Shown here one piece after another: positions 1 through 5,940 of a stretch of 8,358 nt of DNA. Where the stretch lies: positions 1-8,358 of the forward strand of contig CAJUOQ010000057.1 of the NCBI GenBank assembly GCA_910588235.1. The letters are read 5' to 3'. Position 1 is the first letter of the stretch; each line of letters opens with the position of its first letter. Source of the stretch: an uncultured Atopostipes sp. Lineage in GTDB: Bacteria > Bacillota > Bacilli > Lactobacillales > Carnobacteriaceae_A. A program made the translations under genes and the position numbers. Under the pieces are notes generated by a model. That model did not search any database. It saw nothing but the letters and a program-made list of their open reading frames with translations, and had not been told where the DNA came from.

Positions 1-167
1 AAATTTACAGAAATAACTTATTGTAAGTGGCTAACTTAAACTTGAAATTTAGGCTTGTTTATTAAATAAAGTATCTCATAACTGGTAAAAAAAGAGGAGC
101 TTTCGACGTTAAAATGCGGTAAATTCTTTTTATAATGAATTTATGATGAGTAAAATGAGGAATCGGT
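1..167. other. Upstream intergenic stretch with no gene
   Basis: I find no convincing coding sequence or RNA gene here. Short open frames exist, but none has a good ribosome binding site and a plausible length. A TATAAT hexamer lies at 131-136, but no good -35 sits 16-18 bases upstream, so it is only a weak second promoter candidate for the downstream leader. The stretch is AT-rich and probably separates the T-box operon from a gene outside the window. Confidence 0.5.
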
Positions 168-196
168 TTGACAATGGAAAGAATTCGAGGTAGGAT
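168..196 (+). promoter_or_regulatory. Promoter of the T-box operon
   Basis: A perfect -35 TTGACA (168-173) is followed by a 17-base spacer and a -10 TAGGAT (191-196), a near-consensus vegetative sigma-factor promoter. Transcription should start near 203, just before the first helix of the T-box leader, which supports the leader's 5' end. Expression would then depend mainly on T-box antitermination. Confidence 0.8.
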
Positions 197-202
197 AGTT
201 CT

Positions 203-480
203 TAAATAAATATTCAAACGTAGAAGAAAAGAGTAGCTTATATGTAAGTTATTGTAGAGAGTCCGGCGGGTGGAAACGGATATAATGATATAAGCGAAAT
301 CCATTTCGGAGTTTTTTGTATAGGAGTGCTATACAAACGGGAGCAACCGTTACCTTGCCGGGTATTAAATTTGATACCGTAGAGGTGTTATTTGCAAAAA
401 TAACATAAATTAGGGTGGAACACGAAAATTTCGTCCCTTTGTTTAACAATTTTTTGTTGGGCAAAGGGACTTTTTTTATT
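203..480 (+). promoter_or_regulatory. T-box leader (tRNA-sensing riboswitch)
   Basis: This is a transcriptional T-box leader, which binds a specific uncharged tRNA and then allows read-through. Stem I elements are visible in order: AGTA (232-235) and GAA (296-298) of the specifier loop, directly flanking the helix GCTTATAT (236-243)/ATATAAGC (288-295); AGAGAG (256-261); distal loop GGTGGAAA (269-276); and GGAG (308-311) on the 3' side. Hairpins follow at 361-377 and 387-406. The T-box sequence AGGGTGGAACACG is at 412-424 and can pair with the CCCT near 435-438 as the antiterminator, which competes with the terminator at 433-477. The codon just after GAA is ATC (Ile, 299-301); a one-base shift gives TCC (Ser, 300-302). 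The bulge reads UGGA, which would pair with discriminator U, so the amino acid is uncertain. The class itself is very secure. Confidence 0.95.
433..477 (+). terminator. T-box regulated intrinsic terminator
   Basis: A 17-bp hairpin pairs 433-449 (GTCCCTTTG...) with 454-470 (...CAAAGGGAC), including a few G-U pairs, and a run of seven T follows at 471-477. The first bases of its 5' arm are also the 3' arm of the T-box antiterminator, so the two structures are mutually exclusive. It ends 20 bases before the first start codon of the operon. Confidence 0.93.
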
Positions 481-497
481 TTATGGAGGGATAAAAG

Positions 498-1295
498 ATG
501 GAAGAAAGACAACCAATCTGGAAAGATTATCGTTTACACATTATGGTGCTGATTTTTACAGTTATTGCGGAGTTGATTGGTTCACAGACCATTCCGTTAG
601 GACGATTTTCATTTACTTTAGCGCCCCTTATATTCTCAATGGTCCTGATGACAGTTTTTTATTTAATTCCACAACAGAAAATCATTACAGAACGAAATAC
701 CAAAAATGCCTCGCAAATGATGGCGTTAGCGGGCGGATTATTAATCGCTAAGTTAGGTGTCTCAAGTGGAGCAGCGATTGAAGAGGTTCTTCAAGCCGGT
801 GCTGCTGTGACTTTACAAAACTTAGGGGGCGGCTTTTCCTTTATCTTAGGCTTACCAGTCGCCATGCTCCTAGGGTTACGTCGAGAAGCCGTCGGGATGA
901 CCTTTGGGGTGAGTCGAGAAGCCAACTTAACTTTAGTTTCTGAAAAATATGGGGGAGAGTCCCCTGAATTCCGCGGAGTTATGACGAATTATATTGTAGG
1001 AACGATTTTTGGTGTCGTTGCGGTCAGTTTTTTAATCTCTGTTTTAGCAGAAATTCCGTTTATCTCACCGAAATCTTTAGCACTGGCGACGGGGATTGGT
1101 TCAGCGTCTATGATGGTTGGTGGCCTCGGGACTCTGCTTGAACAATTTCCAGAAATCGCAACGGAACTGGAAGCTTATGCAGCGATATCGAACCTTATTT
1201 CATCGGTAGTTAATATTTATATTGCGATGTTTATTGGTCTACCTTTGACCGAAAAAGCATACAGTTGGTTCACACGCAAAAAGAGTAAGGAGTAG
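498..1295 (+). CDS. DUF3100 family membrane protein, probable transporter subunit
   Basis: This is a 265-residue integral membrane protein that I recognise as a DUF3100 family member. Visible family hallmarks are the conserved centre GLRREAVGMTFGVSREANL (about residues 125-143) followed by EKYGGESPEFRGV and a membrane segment YIVGTIFGVV. I estimate seven or eight membrane segments, near residues 14-32, 38-58, 72-90, 110-127, 163-186, 190-212 and 228-250. The start ATG has GGAGGG (485-490) seven bases upstream. It is the first gene after the T-box and lies nine bases from the next gene, another membrane protein, with an M20D hydrolase following. This context suggests uptake of an amino-acid conjugate or dipeptide-like substrate for the hydrolase. 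The biochemical function of DUF3100 is not established as far as I know, so the transport role is inference. No sign of truncation. Confidence 0.85.
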   Translation: MEERQPIWKDYRLHIMVLIFTVIAELIGSQTIPLGRFSFTLAPLIFSMVLMTVFYLIPQQKIITERNTKNASQMMALAGGLLIAKLGVSSGAAIEEVLQAGAAVTLQNLGGGFSFILGLPVAMLLGLRREAVGMTFGVSREANLTLVSEKYGGESPEFRGVMTNYIVGTIFGVVAVSFLISVLAEIPFISPKSLALATGIGSASMMVGGLGTLLEQFPEIATELEAYAAISNLISSVVNIYIAMFIGLPLTEKAYSWFTRKKSKE

Positions 1296-1304
1296 GAGAA
1301 AGAC

Positions 1305-1760
1305 ATGAAAAGAATACATTTATCACTGGTCTTGGATTGGGTTATTGTCTTGATTATAACGGGCGGTATTGTCCTGATTGGCAATACCATTGGCTATGGC
1401 GCAACTTTTAATGAGAGTTTTGAAGGAATGCTTTGGCTGGTACTATTTACTTTGTTAGGTTTTATTATTAAAGAAATGTTACCTTTTGAATTACCGGCAG
1501 TGGCTTATATTTCAACACTAGCGATTGTAGCCTGTTTACCTTTCTCGCCGATTGCGGAAACAGTGGTGCAGTCGGTTGAACAGGTTAGCCTACTTGCTTT
1601 ATGTACACCTGTTTTAGCCTATGCGGGGGTGACGATTGGAAAAGACTGGCCGGCTTTCAAAAAAATCGGTTATAAAGGAGTCATCGTCTCCCTCTTAGTG
1701 ATTATAGGGACGGTACTTGCTAGTGTGGTTCTATCAGAAGTTTTATTTAGAATATTTTAG
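1305..1760 (+). CDS. Small five-helix membrane protein, partner of the DUF3100 protein
   Basis: This is a 151-residue hydrophobic protein with about five predicted membrane segments, near residues 8-28, 38-57, 62-80, 92-110 and 122-148. I do not recognise a characterised family. The start ATG has AGGAGA (1294-1299) five bases upstream, and that site overlaps the stop codon of the previous gene. It sits 9 bases after the DUF3100 gene and 15 bases before the M20D gene, so all three are clearly co-transcribed and probably translationally coupled. The simplest reading is that the two membrane proteins form one heteromeric transporter, similar in organisation to other two-gene membrane pairs such as LrgA/LrgB; that comparison is only architectural. 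Function is inferred from context alone. Confidence 0.8.
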   Translation: MKRIHLSLVLDWVIVLIITGGIVLIGNTIGYGATFNESFEGMLWLVLFTLLGFIIKEMLPFELPAVAYISTLAIVACLPFSPIAETVVQSVEQVSLLALCTPVLAYAGVTIGKDWPAFKKIGYKGVIVSLLVIIGTVLASVVLSEVLFRIF

Positions 1761-1775
1761 AAAGAGGAGTTATAA

Positions 1776-2975
1776 ATGACACAATTAAACGCAACGCAAC
1801 TCGCAAAATCAGTAGAAGAAGATATTGTCAAATGGCGTCGAGATTTACATCAGATTCCGGAGATAGGGTTAAATTTACCGAAAACAGTTGCTTATGTGAC
1901 GGAAGTCCTTGATGATTTAGGAATTGAATACGATGCTTCTTATGTTGATGGGAACGGTATTGAAGCCATTATAACCGGTACAAAAGAAGGCGAAGCCACT
2001 GAAAAAGTGCTCGCATTTCGAGCGGACATGGATGGTCTCCCTATAAAAGAAGAGACGGGCTTATCTTTCGCTTCATTAAATGAAAATATGCATGCTTGTG
2101 GTCATGATGGCCATACTGCGATGTTACTCGGAGCTGCCAAAATATTACAAGCCCAGCGTGAACATTTTTCTGGTCAAGTGAAATTGATTTTCCAACCAGG
2201 AGAAGAATATCCTGGAGGCGCTGAACCGATGATCCAAGAAGGCGTGATGGAAGAGCCAAAAGTTACACGAATCATGGGCTTTCATGAAGGGCATATTGAT
2301 CCTTCTATTCCTAAAGAAACGATTGGTTACAAAGCCGGTCCTATGATGGCTTCTATGGATCGATTTTTAATTGAAATCAAAGGGAAAGGGTACCATGGGG
2401 CATACCCTGAAAATTCGCAAGATCCTATTATGGCAACCGGGCAATTAATTACCGCGCTACAAACCATTAAGAGCCGAAATATTAAAGCGACGGAACCGGC
2501 AGTTTTGTCCATTACCAGAATGGATGGAGGCTTTAACCAAAATATTATTCCAGATAATGTAGAGATTGAAGGAACGGTCCGAGCGTTAGCAGATGAGACA
2601 CGAGAACTTATTCATCAGAAAATGGAGCAGATCGCAAGCGGAATTGGCGAAGCTTTTGGTGTCGAGTGTGTCGTGACTTATGATTATAAATATCCTCCCG
2701 TTACAAACGATGCCGAAGCAACTAAGGAAATTGTGTCGTCTTTAGAAACGCTATTTCCCGGTAAAATGATCGAGTTAGAAGAACCATTAATGGGTGGCGA
2801 GGATTTCTCTTACTACTTATATGAAGCGCCAGGAACTTTCCTGTTCTTATCAAATCCAGCAAATATCGAAGGAAGTTTCCACGGACATCATCATCCTAAA
2901 TTTGATGTCGATGAATCTTTATTTTATATGGGCACTGCTTCCTTTGTACAAGTAGCTTTAGATTATTTAAATTAA
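1776..2975 (+). CDS. M20D family metallo-amidohydrolase (N-acyl amino acid / amino-acid conjugate hydrolase)
   Basis: This 399-residue protein is full length for the M20D family of cytosolic dinuclear-metal amidohydrolases, which includes hippurate hydrolase, N-acyl amino acid hydrolases and plant auxin-conjugate hydrolases of the ILR1 type. The motifs appear in order: RRDLHQIPEIG (21-31), RADMDGLPI (82-90), MHACGHDGH (105-113) giving metal ligands C108 and H110, QPGEE (140-144) with catalytic E143 and ligand E144, GFHEGH with H170, a lid/dimerisation domain around GKGYHGAYP, then MGGEDFSYY and a final HHH in HGHHHPKFDVDE. There is no signal peptide. AGAGGAG (1763-1769) lies six bases before the ATG. 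It is the last gene of the T-box operon, so the amide it cleaves probably releases the amino acid sensed by the T-box. The exact substrate cannot be read from sequence. Confidence 0.93.
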   Translation: MTQLNATQLAKSVEEDIVKWRRDLHQIPEIGLNLPKTVAYVTEVLDDLGIEYDASYVDGNGIEAIITGTKEGEATEKVLAFRADMDGLPIKEETGLSFASLNENMHACGHDGHTAMLLGAAKILQAQREHFSGQVKLIFQPGEEYPGGAEPMIQEGVMEEPKVTRIMGFHEGHIDPSIPKETIGYKAGPMMASMDRFLIEIKGKGYHGAYPENSQDPIMATGQLITALQTIKSRNIKATEPAVLSITRMDGGFNQNIIPDNVEIEGTVRALADETRELIHQKMEQIASGIGEAFGVECVVTYDYKYPPVTNDAEATKEIVSSLETLFPGKMIELEEPLMGGEDFSYYLYEAPGTFLFLSNPANIEGSFHGHHHPKFDVDESLFYMGTASFVQVALDYLN

Positions 2976-2990
2976 ATGTAATCGATAAAT

Positions 2991-3039
2991 AAAAAGAAAG
3001 CAGACAGAAATAGAAAAATCTATTTTTGTCTGCTTTTTT
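2991..3039. terminator. Bidirectional terminator between the convergent operon and antiporter
   Basis: A long hairpin pairs AAAGCAGACAGAAATAGA (2997-3014) with TCTATTTTTGTCTGCTTT (3019-3036), a nearly perfect 17-18 bp stem with a short A-rich loop. On the plus strand the stem ends in a T run. On the minus strand the complement of the A-rich 2991-2999 provides a U tract. It should stop both the T-box operon and the convergent antiporter transcript. Confidence 0.88.
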
Positions 3040-3113
3040 AGGGATCATTCATCACATTTTGAAACTTTGACAAACGCATTCGAAATAACTAGTGATCCTC
3101 AAAATAATAGGGA

Positions 3114-4289
3114 TCAGTCATGCGATAATAGTTTCTTATAACTACTGTCGATTCCAAAAGCTCCAATAGGGGCGGTAATGAGAATTGCTAGGACAGAAAC
3201 CGTTAAGATGAGTTCTCCTGCCGGAAGACCTAACGCTAATGGAATCCCTCCAATGGCCGCTTGTACGGTAGCTTTTGGCGAATAAGCGATCAAGCTAAAT
3301 AGCTTTTCTTGAGAATTTAAAGGGGTACCGATCAAACTGACCCAAACGCCAACCATTCGAACAGCCAAAGCAAGTAAAATAACGAAGACAGGAGTCAGTC
3401 CTGCTGCAAAAGCAAATTGCACGTTAACAGAAGCGCCGACCAATACAAACAAGAAGATTTCGCCTGGAACCCACAACTGATTATAAATTTCAGAAATTTT
3501 CTCAGACTCTTTAGGAATTTGACGATAGAGAATGATTGCCATACTCATGACCGCTAAAATACCCGAAAAAGGAATGTTTACAAAATAGTCCTCAAAACTT
3601 ACAAAACCAAAAGAGAGACTGAGCATGATAAGGACTTGAGTGATCGTCTTAAATTGAACGGTTTGAAACAATAAAGAAAGCAAATGACCACTAAGGAATC
3701 CGATGAAAACACCGGACAAAATCGAAAGGGGAATAGCTAAAAAGCTGCCGATGTTGAACGTTCCACTTTGCGCTAAGGACAAGAAAGAAGAGAATAAGAC
3801 AAGTGCATAGATATCGTCGACAGAGGATCCCGCTAAAATTAATTGAGGGATTCCTTTTTTAGTCCCAAACCTCTCCTGAATAAGCGTGATCATACGGGGT
3901 GCAACAACTGCTGGGGACACAGCACCCAAAACAGCTCCTAAAAGAGCAGACTCGACCAAACTCAGGCCTAGAAAGAGCGGCGCAAAAATCATGACGCCAA
4001 TAATTTCAAAAGTCGCCGGTACAAAACTTAAAAGGACGGCCGGGCGGCCCACTTTCTTTAATTCTTTTAAATCTAAAGACAACCCTGCACGTGTCAAAAT
4101 GATAATTAAAACAACTTGGCGGATATCTGCTGAAATATTCAACAAGTTAGGATCTAACCAATCAAGAACCGATGGCCCCACTAAAATCCCTACAAGAATT
4201 AAACCAATCAAACTGGGGATTTTTATTTTTTGACTCAGTCGACTGACGACAATGCCAGCGAGAGTGATTAAGGCGATACTACTAAGCAT
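3114..4289 (-). CDS. Fluoride-riboswitch-controlled cation:proton antiporter family protein (probable fluoride/ion exporter)
   Basis: This 391-residue, very hydrophobic protein has about 11-12 membrane segments covering nearly its whole length, as in the Na+/H+ exchanger domain (CPA superfamily). It has no C-terminal nucleotide-binding domain, unlike many Kef/TrkA-type relatives. Recognisable elements are IPSLIGLILVGILVGP (24-39), LTRAGLSLD (65-73), GAVLGAVSPAVVAPRM (118-133) and AGSSVDDIYALV (153-164). The acidic pair D158-D159 is in the position of the ion-binding acidic residues of CPA proteins. The ATG has GGAAAGG (4299-4305) nine bases upstream. The leader holds a fluoride riboswitch, so the gene should be induced by fluoride. 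Antiporters of this superfamily are known members of fluoride-riboswitch regulons, and some have been proposed to move fluoride against protons. Whether this one carries fluoride or a cation is inference. Confidence 0.9.
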   Translation of the reverse strand: MLSSIALITLAGIVVSRLSQKIKIPSLIGLILVGILVGPSVLDWLDPNLLNISADIRQVVLIIILTRAGLSLDLKELKKVGRPAVLLSFVPATFEIIGVMIFAPLFLGLSLVESALLGAVLGAVSPAVVAPRMITLIQERFGTKKGIPQLILAGSSVDDIYALVLFSSFLSLAQSGTFNIGSFLAIPLSILSGVFIGFLSGHLLSLLFQTVQFKTITQVLIMLSLSFGFVSFEDYFVNIPFSGILAVMSMAIILYRQIPKESEKISEIYNQLWVPGEIFLFVLVGASVNVQFAFAAGLTPVFVILLALAVRMVGVWVSLIGTPLNSQEKLFSLIAYSPKATVQAAIGGIPLALGLPAGELILTVSVLAILITAPIGAFGIDSSYKKLLSHD

Positions 4290-4327
4290 TTAAAACAACC
4301 TTTCCATTTTCATTTATTTTTGAACAC

Positions 4328-4395
4328 AAAAAAAGCCTGCTATATATGAGACTTCATTTAACGGCATGCTAAATAAACTCCTATACATAACAGGC
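4328..4395 (-). terminator. Riboswitch-controlled intrinsic terminator
   Basis: On the minus strand, GCCUGUUAUGUAU (starting at 4395) pairs with AUAUAUAGCAGGC (ending at 4335), and the helix continues inward with few mismatches through UUUAUUUA/UUAAAUGAA to a small loop. The stem is about 25 bp and is followed by seven U (4328-4334). Its first bases are shared with the fluoride aptamer pseudoknot, so this is the expression platform. It ends about 40 bases before the antiporter start codon. Confidence 0.92.
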
Positions 4396-4437
4396 ACCAT
4401 CAGCCATTTCTGGCGGTTATAGGGAGTACCTTCCCTT
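4388..4437 (-). promoter_or_regulatory. Fluoride (crcB-type) riboswitch aptamer
   Basis: Read on the minus strand, the RNA fits the fluoride aptamer. P1 is AGGGA (4432-4436) with UCCCU (4421-4425), closing the six-base loop AGGUAC (4426-4431). The signature UAUAACCGCC follows (to about 4413), with hairpin GCCA/UGGC (4411-4414 with 4403-4406), then GGCUGAUGG. The loop pairs perfectly in six positions (one G-U) with GUGCCU (4392-4397), forming the diagnostic pseudoknot. The pseudoknot 3' arm overlaps the 5' arm of the terminator hairpin, so fluoride binding should prevent termination and turn the antiporter gene on. The predicted transcription start lies within a few bases of P1, as is common for this class. 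Confidence 0.93.
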
Positions 4438-4444
4438 TGATTAA

Positions 4445-4473
4445 ATACTAGCATGGAGAGAGGACGTTGTCAA
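4445..4473 (-). promoter_or_regulatory. Promoter of the fluoride-controlled antiporter
   Basis: On the minus strand, a perfect -35 TTGACA (4468-4473) is followed by a 17-base spacer and a -10 TAGTAT (4445-4450). Transcription should begin near 4438, immediately before P1 of the aptamer. The strong promoter is consistent with control by transcription attenuation rather than at initiation. Confidence 0.82.
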
Positions 4474-4551
4474 TTTCAAAAAGGATGCTCTTTACAGAAC
4501 CTTTTTGTTCATAAGGATTAGAATAAAATGGGCATACCATTAGAAAATACA

Positions 4552-4580
4552 TTGCAAAAACGGTTGGTATATGAGATGAT
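4552..4580 (+). promoter_or_regulatory. Possible promoter of the second M20D gene
   Basis: TTGCAA (4552-4557) and GATGAT (4575-4580) are separated by 17 bases and lie just upstream of the ribosome binding site. The -10 matches consensus at four of six positions, so the call is tentative. It is divergent from the antiporter promoter, about 80 bases away. Confidence 0.35.
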
Positions 4581-4612
4581 AACCACATTATTTCTTGTTA
4601 AGGAGGCAAAAA

Positions 4613-5797
4613 ATGATTAATCAAAAAGTAAAAGATTATATTAATGAGCATCAGGATGACATGATTGCGATGCGTCGTCATTTACATCAACATCCTGAAG
4701 TATCTTTTGAAGAATATGAAACCACTAACTTTATAGCCGAAGAGCTAGATGCTTTAGGGCTTGAATACCGCCGACTTGAACCGACCGGAATCGTTGGCGA
4801 AATTAAAGGTGCTAAACCTGGGAAAACTGTTTTATTACGAGCGGATATGGATGCTTTATCCATTAACGAGCTGAACGATCATCTCCCGTATAAATCAGAA
4901 AACGAAGGGACCATGCATGCTTGTGGCCATGATAGTCATATTTCAATGTTAATGGCGGCTTTAAAAGCCTTGTTGCAAGTCCAAGATGAAATTCAAGGAA
5001 CCGTGCGCTTTATTTTCCAACCGGCAGAAGAAATTGCTGAAGGAGCGAAAGCGGCTGTGGAACAAGGAGTTATCGAAGGTGTCGATAATGCTTTTGGTAT
5101 TCACATCTGGACCGTTGATGAACCCGGACAAGTTTCTTGCCAAGTAGGTCCATCATTCGCAGCGACCGATATTTTTAAAGTGCATTTCCAAGGAAGTGGC
5201 GGACATGCGGCACAACCTCATATGACGCATGATGCGTTAGTGATGGGTTCTCAATACGTAGCTAACATTCAGACTTTGGTCTCGCGCGTTATCGACCCGA
5301 TGGACTCAGCTGTAGTGACCGTTGGGAAATTTTATTCTGGTGATCGCTTCAATATTATTGCTGAAAATGCTGAACTTGAAGGAACTGTTCGTTCATTCGA
5401 TAGCGAAGCACGCGATAAAATTGAACAAGGGCTAAAAGATTACGCCGATTATATTGCGAAAATGTATGGCGGACAAGCAACGGTTGAATACACACGCTTG
5501 ACTGAAGCAGTGAACAATGAAAAAAATGCAGCACAATTAGTGCAAGATATTGCAAGTGAAGCTTTCGGAGCAGATAAAGTCCAAGAGAATGCACCGACAA
5601 TGGGTGGAGAAGACTTTGGTTATTATATGACTGAAATCCCCGGTGCTTTCGCAACGGTTGGTGCAGGGAATCCGGATAAAGAAACAGATTATCCGCATCA
5701 CCATGCGCGTTTTAACATTGATGAAGAAGCAATGTTAACCGGTGCGGAATTGTACGCTCAATATGCTTTGGCTTATTTAGCGCAAGATGAATTCTAA
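4613..5797 (+). CDS. M20D family metallo-amidohydrolase (hippurate/N-acyl amino acid hydrolase-like)
   Basis: This 394-residue protein is full length for M20D. I start it at the ATG at 4613, preceded by AAGGAGG (4600-4606) with a six-base gap, rather than at the upstream TTG at 4595, which lacks a site and would place the Shine-Dalgarno inside the gene. Motifs: MRRHLHQHPEVSFEE (20-34), RADMDAL (76-82), MHACGHDSH (101-109) with ligands C104 and H106, QPAEE (136-140) with E139/E140, GIHIW with H164, the dimerisation loop GGHAAQPH, MGGEDFGYY and a final HHHARFNIDEE. This is closer to the classic M20D consensus than the paralogue at 1776-2975 (QPAEE rather than QPGEE; GGHAAQPH rather than GYHGAYP), suggesting a different substrate. 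It is a single-gene unit ended by a strong terminator. No transporter is co-transcribed. The substrate is unknown; an N-acyl amino acid or similar amide is likely. Confidence 0.92.
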   Translation: MINQKVKDYINEHQDDMIAMRRHLHQHPEVSFEEYETTNFIAEELDALGLEYRRLEPTGIVGEIKGAKPGKTVLLRADMDALSINELNDHLPYKSENEGTMHACGHDSHISMLMAALKALLQVQDEIQGTVRFIFQPAEEIAEGAKAAVEQGVIEGVDNAFGIHIWTVDEPGQVSCQVGPSFAATDIFKVHFQGSGGHAAQPHMTHDALVMGSQYVANIQTLVSRVIDPMDSAVVTVGKFYSGDRFNIIAENAELEGTVRSFDSEARDKIEQGLKDYADYIAKMYGGQATVEYTRLTEAVNNEKNAAQLVQDIASEAFGADKVQENAPTMGGEDFGYYMTEIPGAFATVGAGNPDKETDYPHHHARFNIDEEAMLTGAELYAQYALAYLAQDEF

Positions 5798-5813
5798 AAT
5801 TAAAATAATCAAC

Positions 5814-5846
5814 AAAAAGCGGGCTGTAAAAAAGCTCGCTTTTTTT
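5814..5846. terminator. Terminator after the second M20D gene, possibly bidirectional
   Basis: AAAAGCGGGCT (5815-5825) pairs with AGCTCGCTTTT (5833-5843) with one G-U pair, and the T run extends to 5846. The A run at the left end gives a U tract for the minus strand too, so it can back up the terminator of the convergent gene. Confidence 0.9.
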
Positions 5847-5872
5847 AATGGACAAGTAGGATTTTCCAAAAG

Positions 5873-5914
5873 AAAAAGGCTCTAAATTGAGTTGATACAC
5901 TCAGATTTAAAACC
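5873..5914 (-). terminator. Terminator of the 397-residue membrane protein gene
   Basis: On the minus strand the arm GGUUUUAAAUCUGAGU (5914 to 5899) pairs with ACUCAAUUUAGAGCC (5892 to 5878) across a six-base loop, about 15 bp with a single bulged C and some G-U pairs. A U5 run and further U-rich sequence follow. It begins 26 bases after the stop codon of the gene. Confidence 0.82.
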
Positions 5915-5940
5915 TTTCTTATGAGTAAAATTTATATTAC

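Noticed and set aside
62..512. Minus-strand open frames across the T-box leader
   Set aside because: They run antisense to a structured RNA leader, have low-complexity composition and no ribosome binding sites.
3067..3095. TTGACA with a hexamer 17 bases downstream (TAGTGA), as a plus-strand promoter into the antiporter gene
   Set aside because: The -10 matches poorly and there is no plus-strand gene downstream; an antisense transcript is possible but unsupported.
3886..4233. Plus-strand open frame of 115 codons inside the antiporter gene
   Set aside because: It is antisense to a clear membrane protein gene, has a Lys/Thr/Pro-rich composition typical of mirrored hydrophobic codons, and no ribosome binding site.
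4388..4437. Manganese (yybP-ykoY) or sodium/lithium riboswitch as the class of the antiporter leader
   Set aside because: An antiporter target made these plausible, but the AACCGCC...GGCUGAUG signature and the loop-to-tail pseudoknot fit the fluoride class and not the others.
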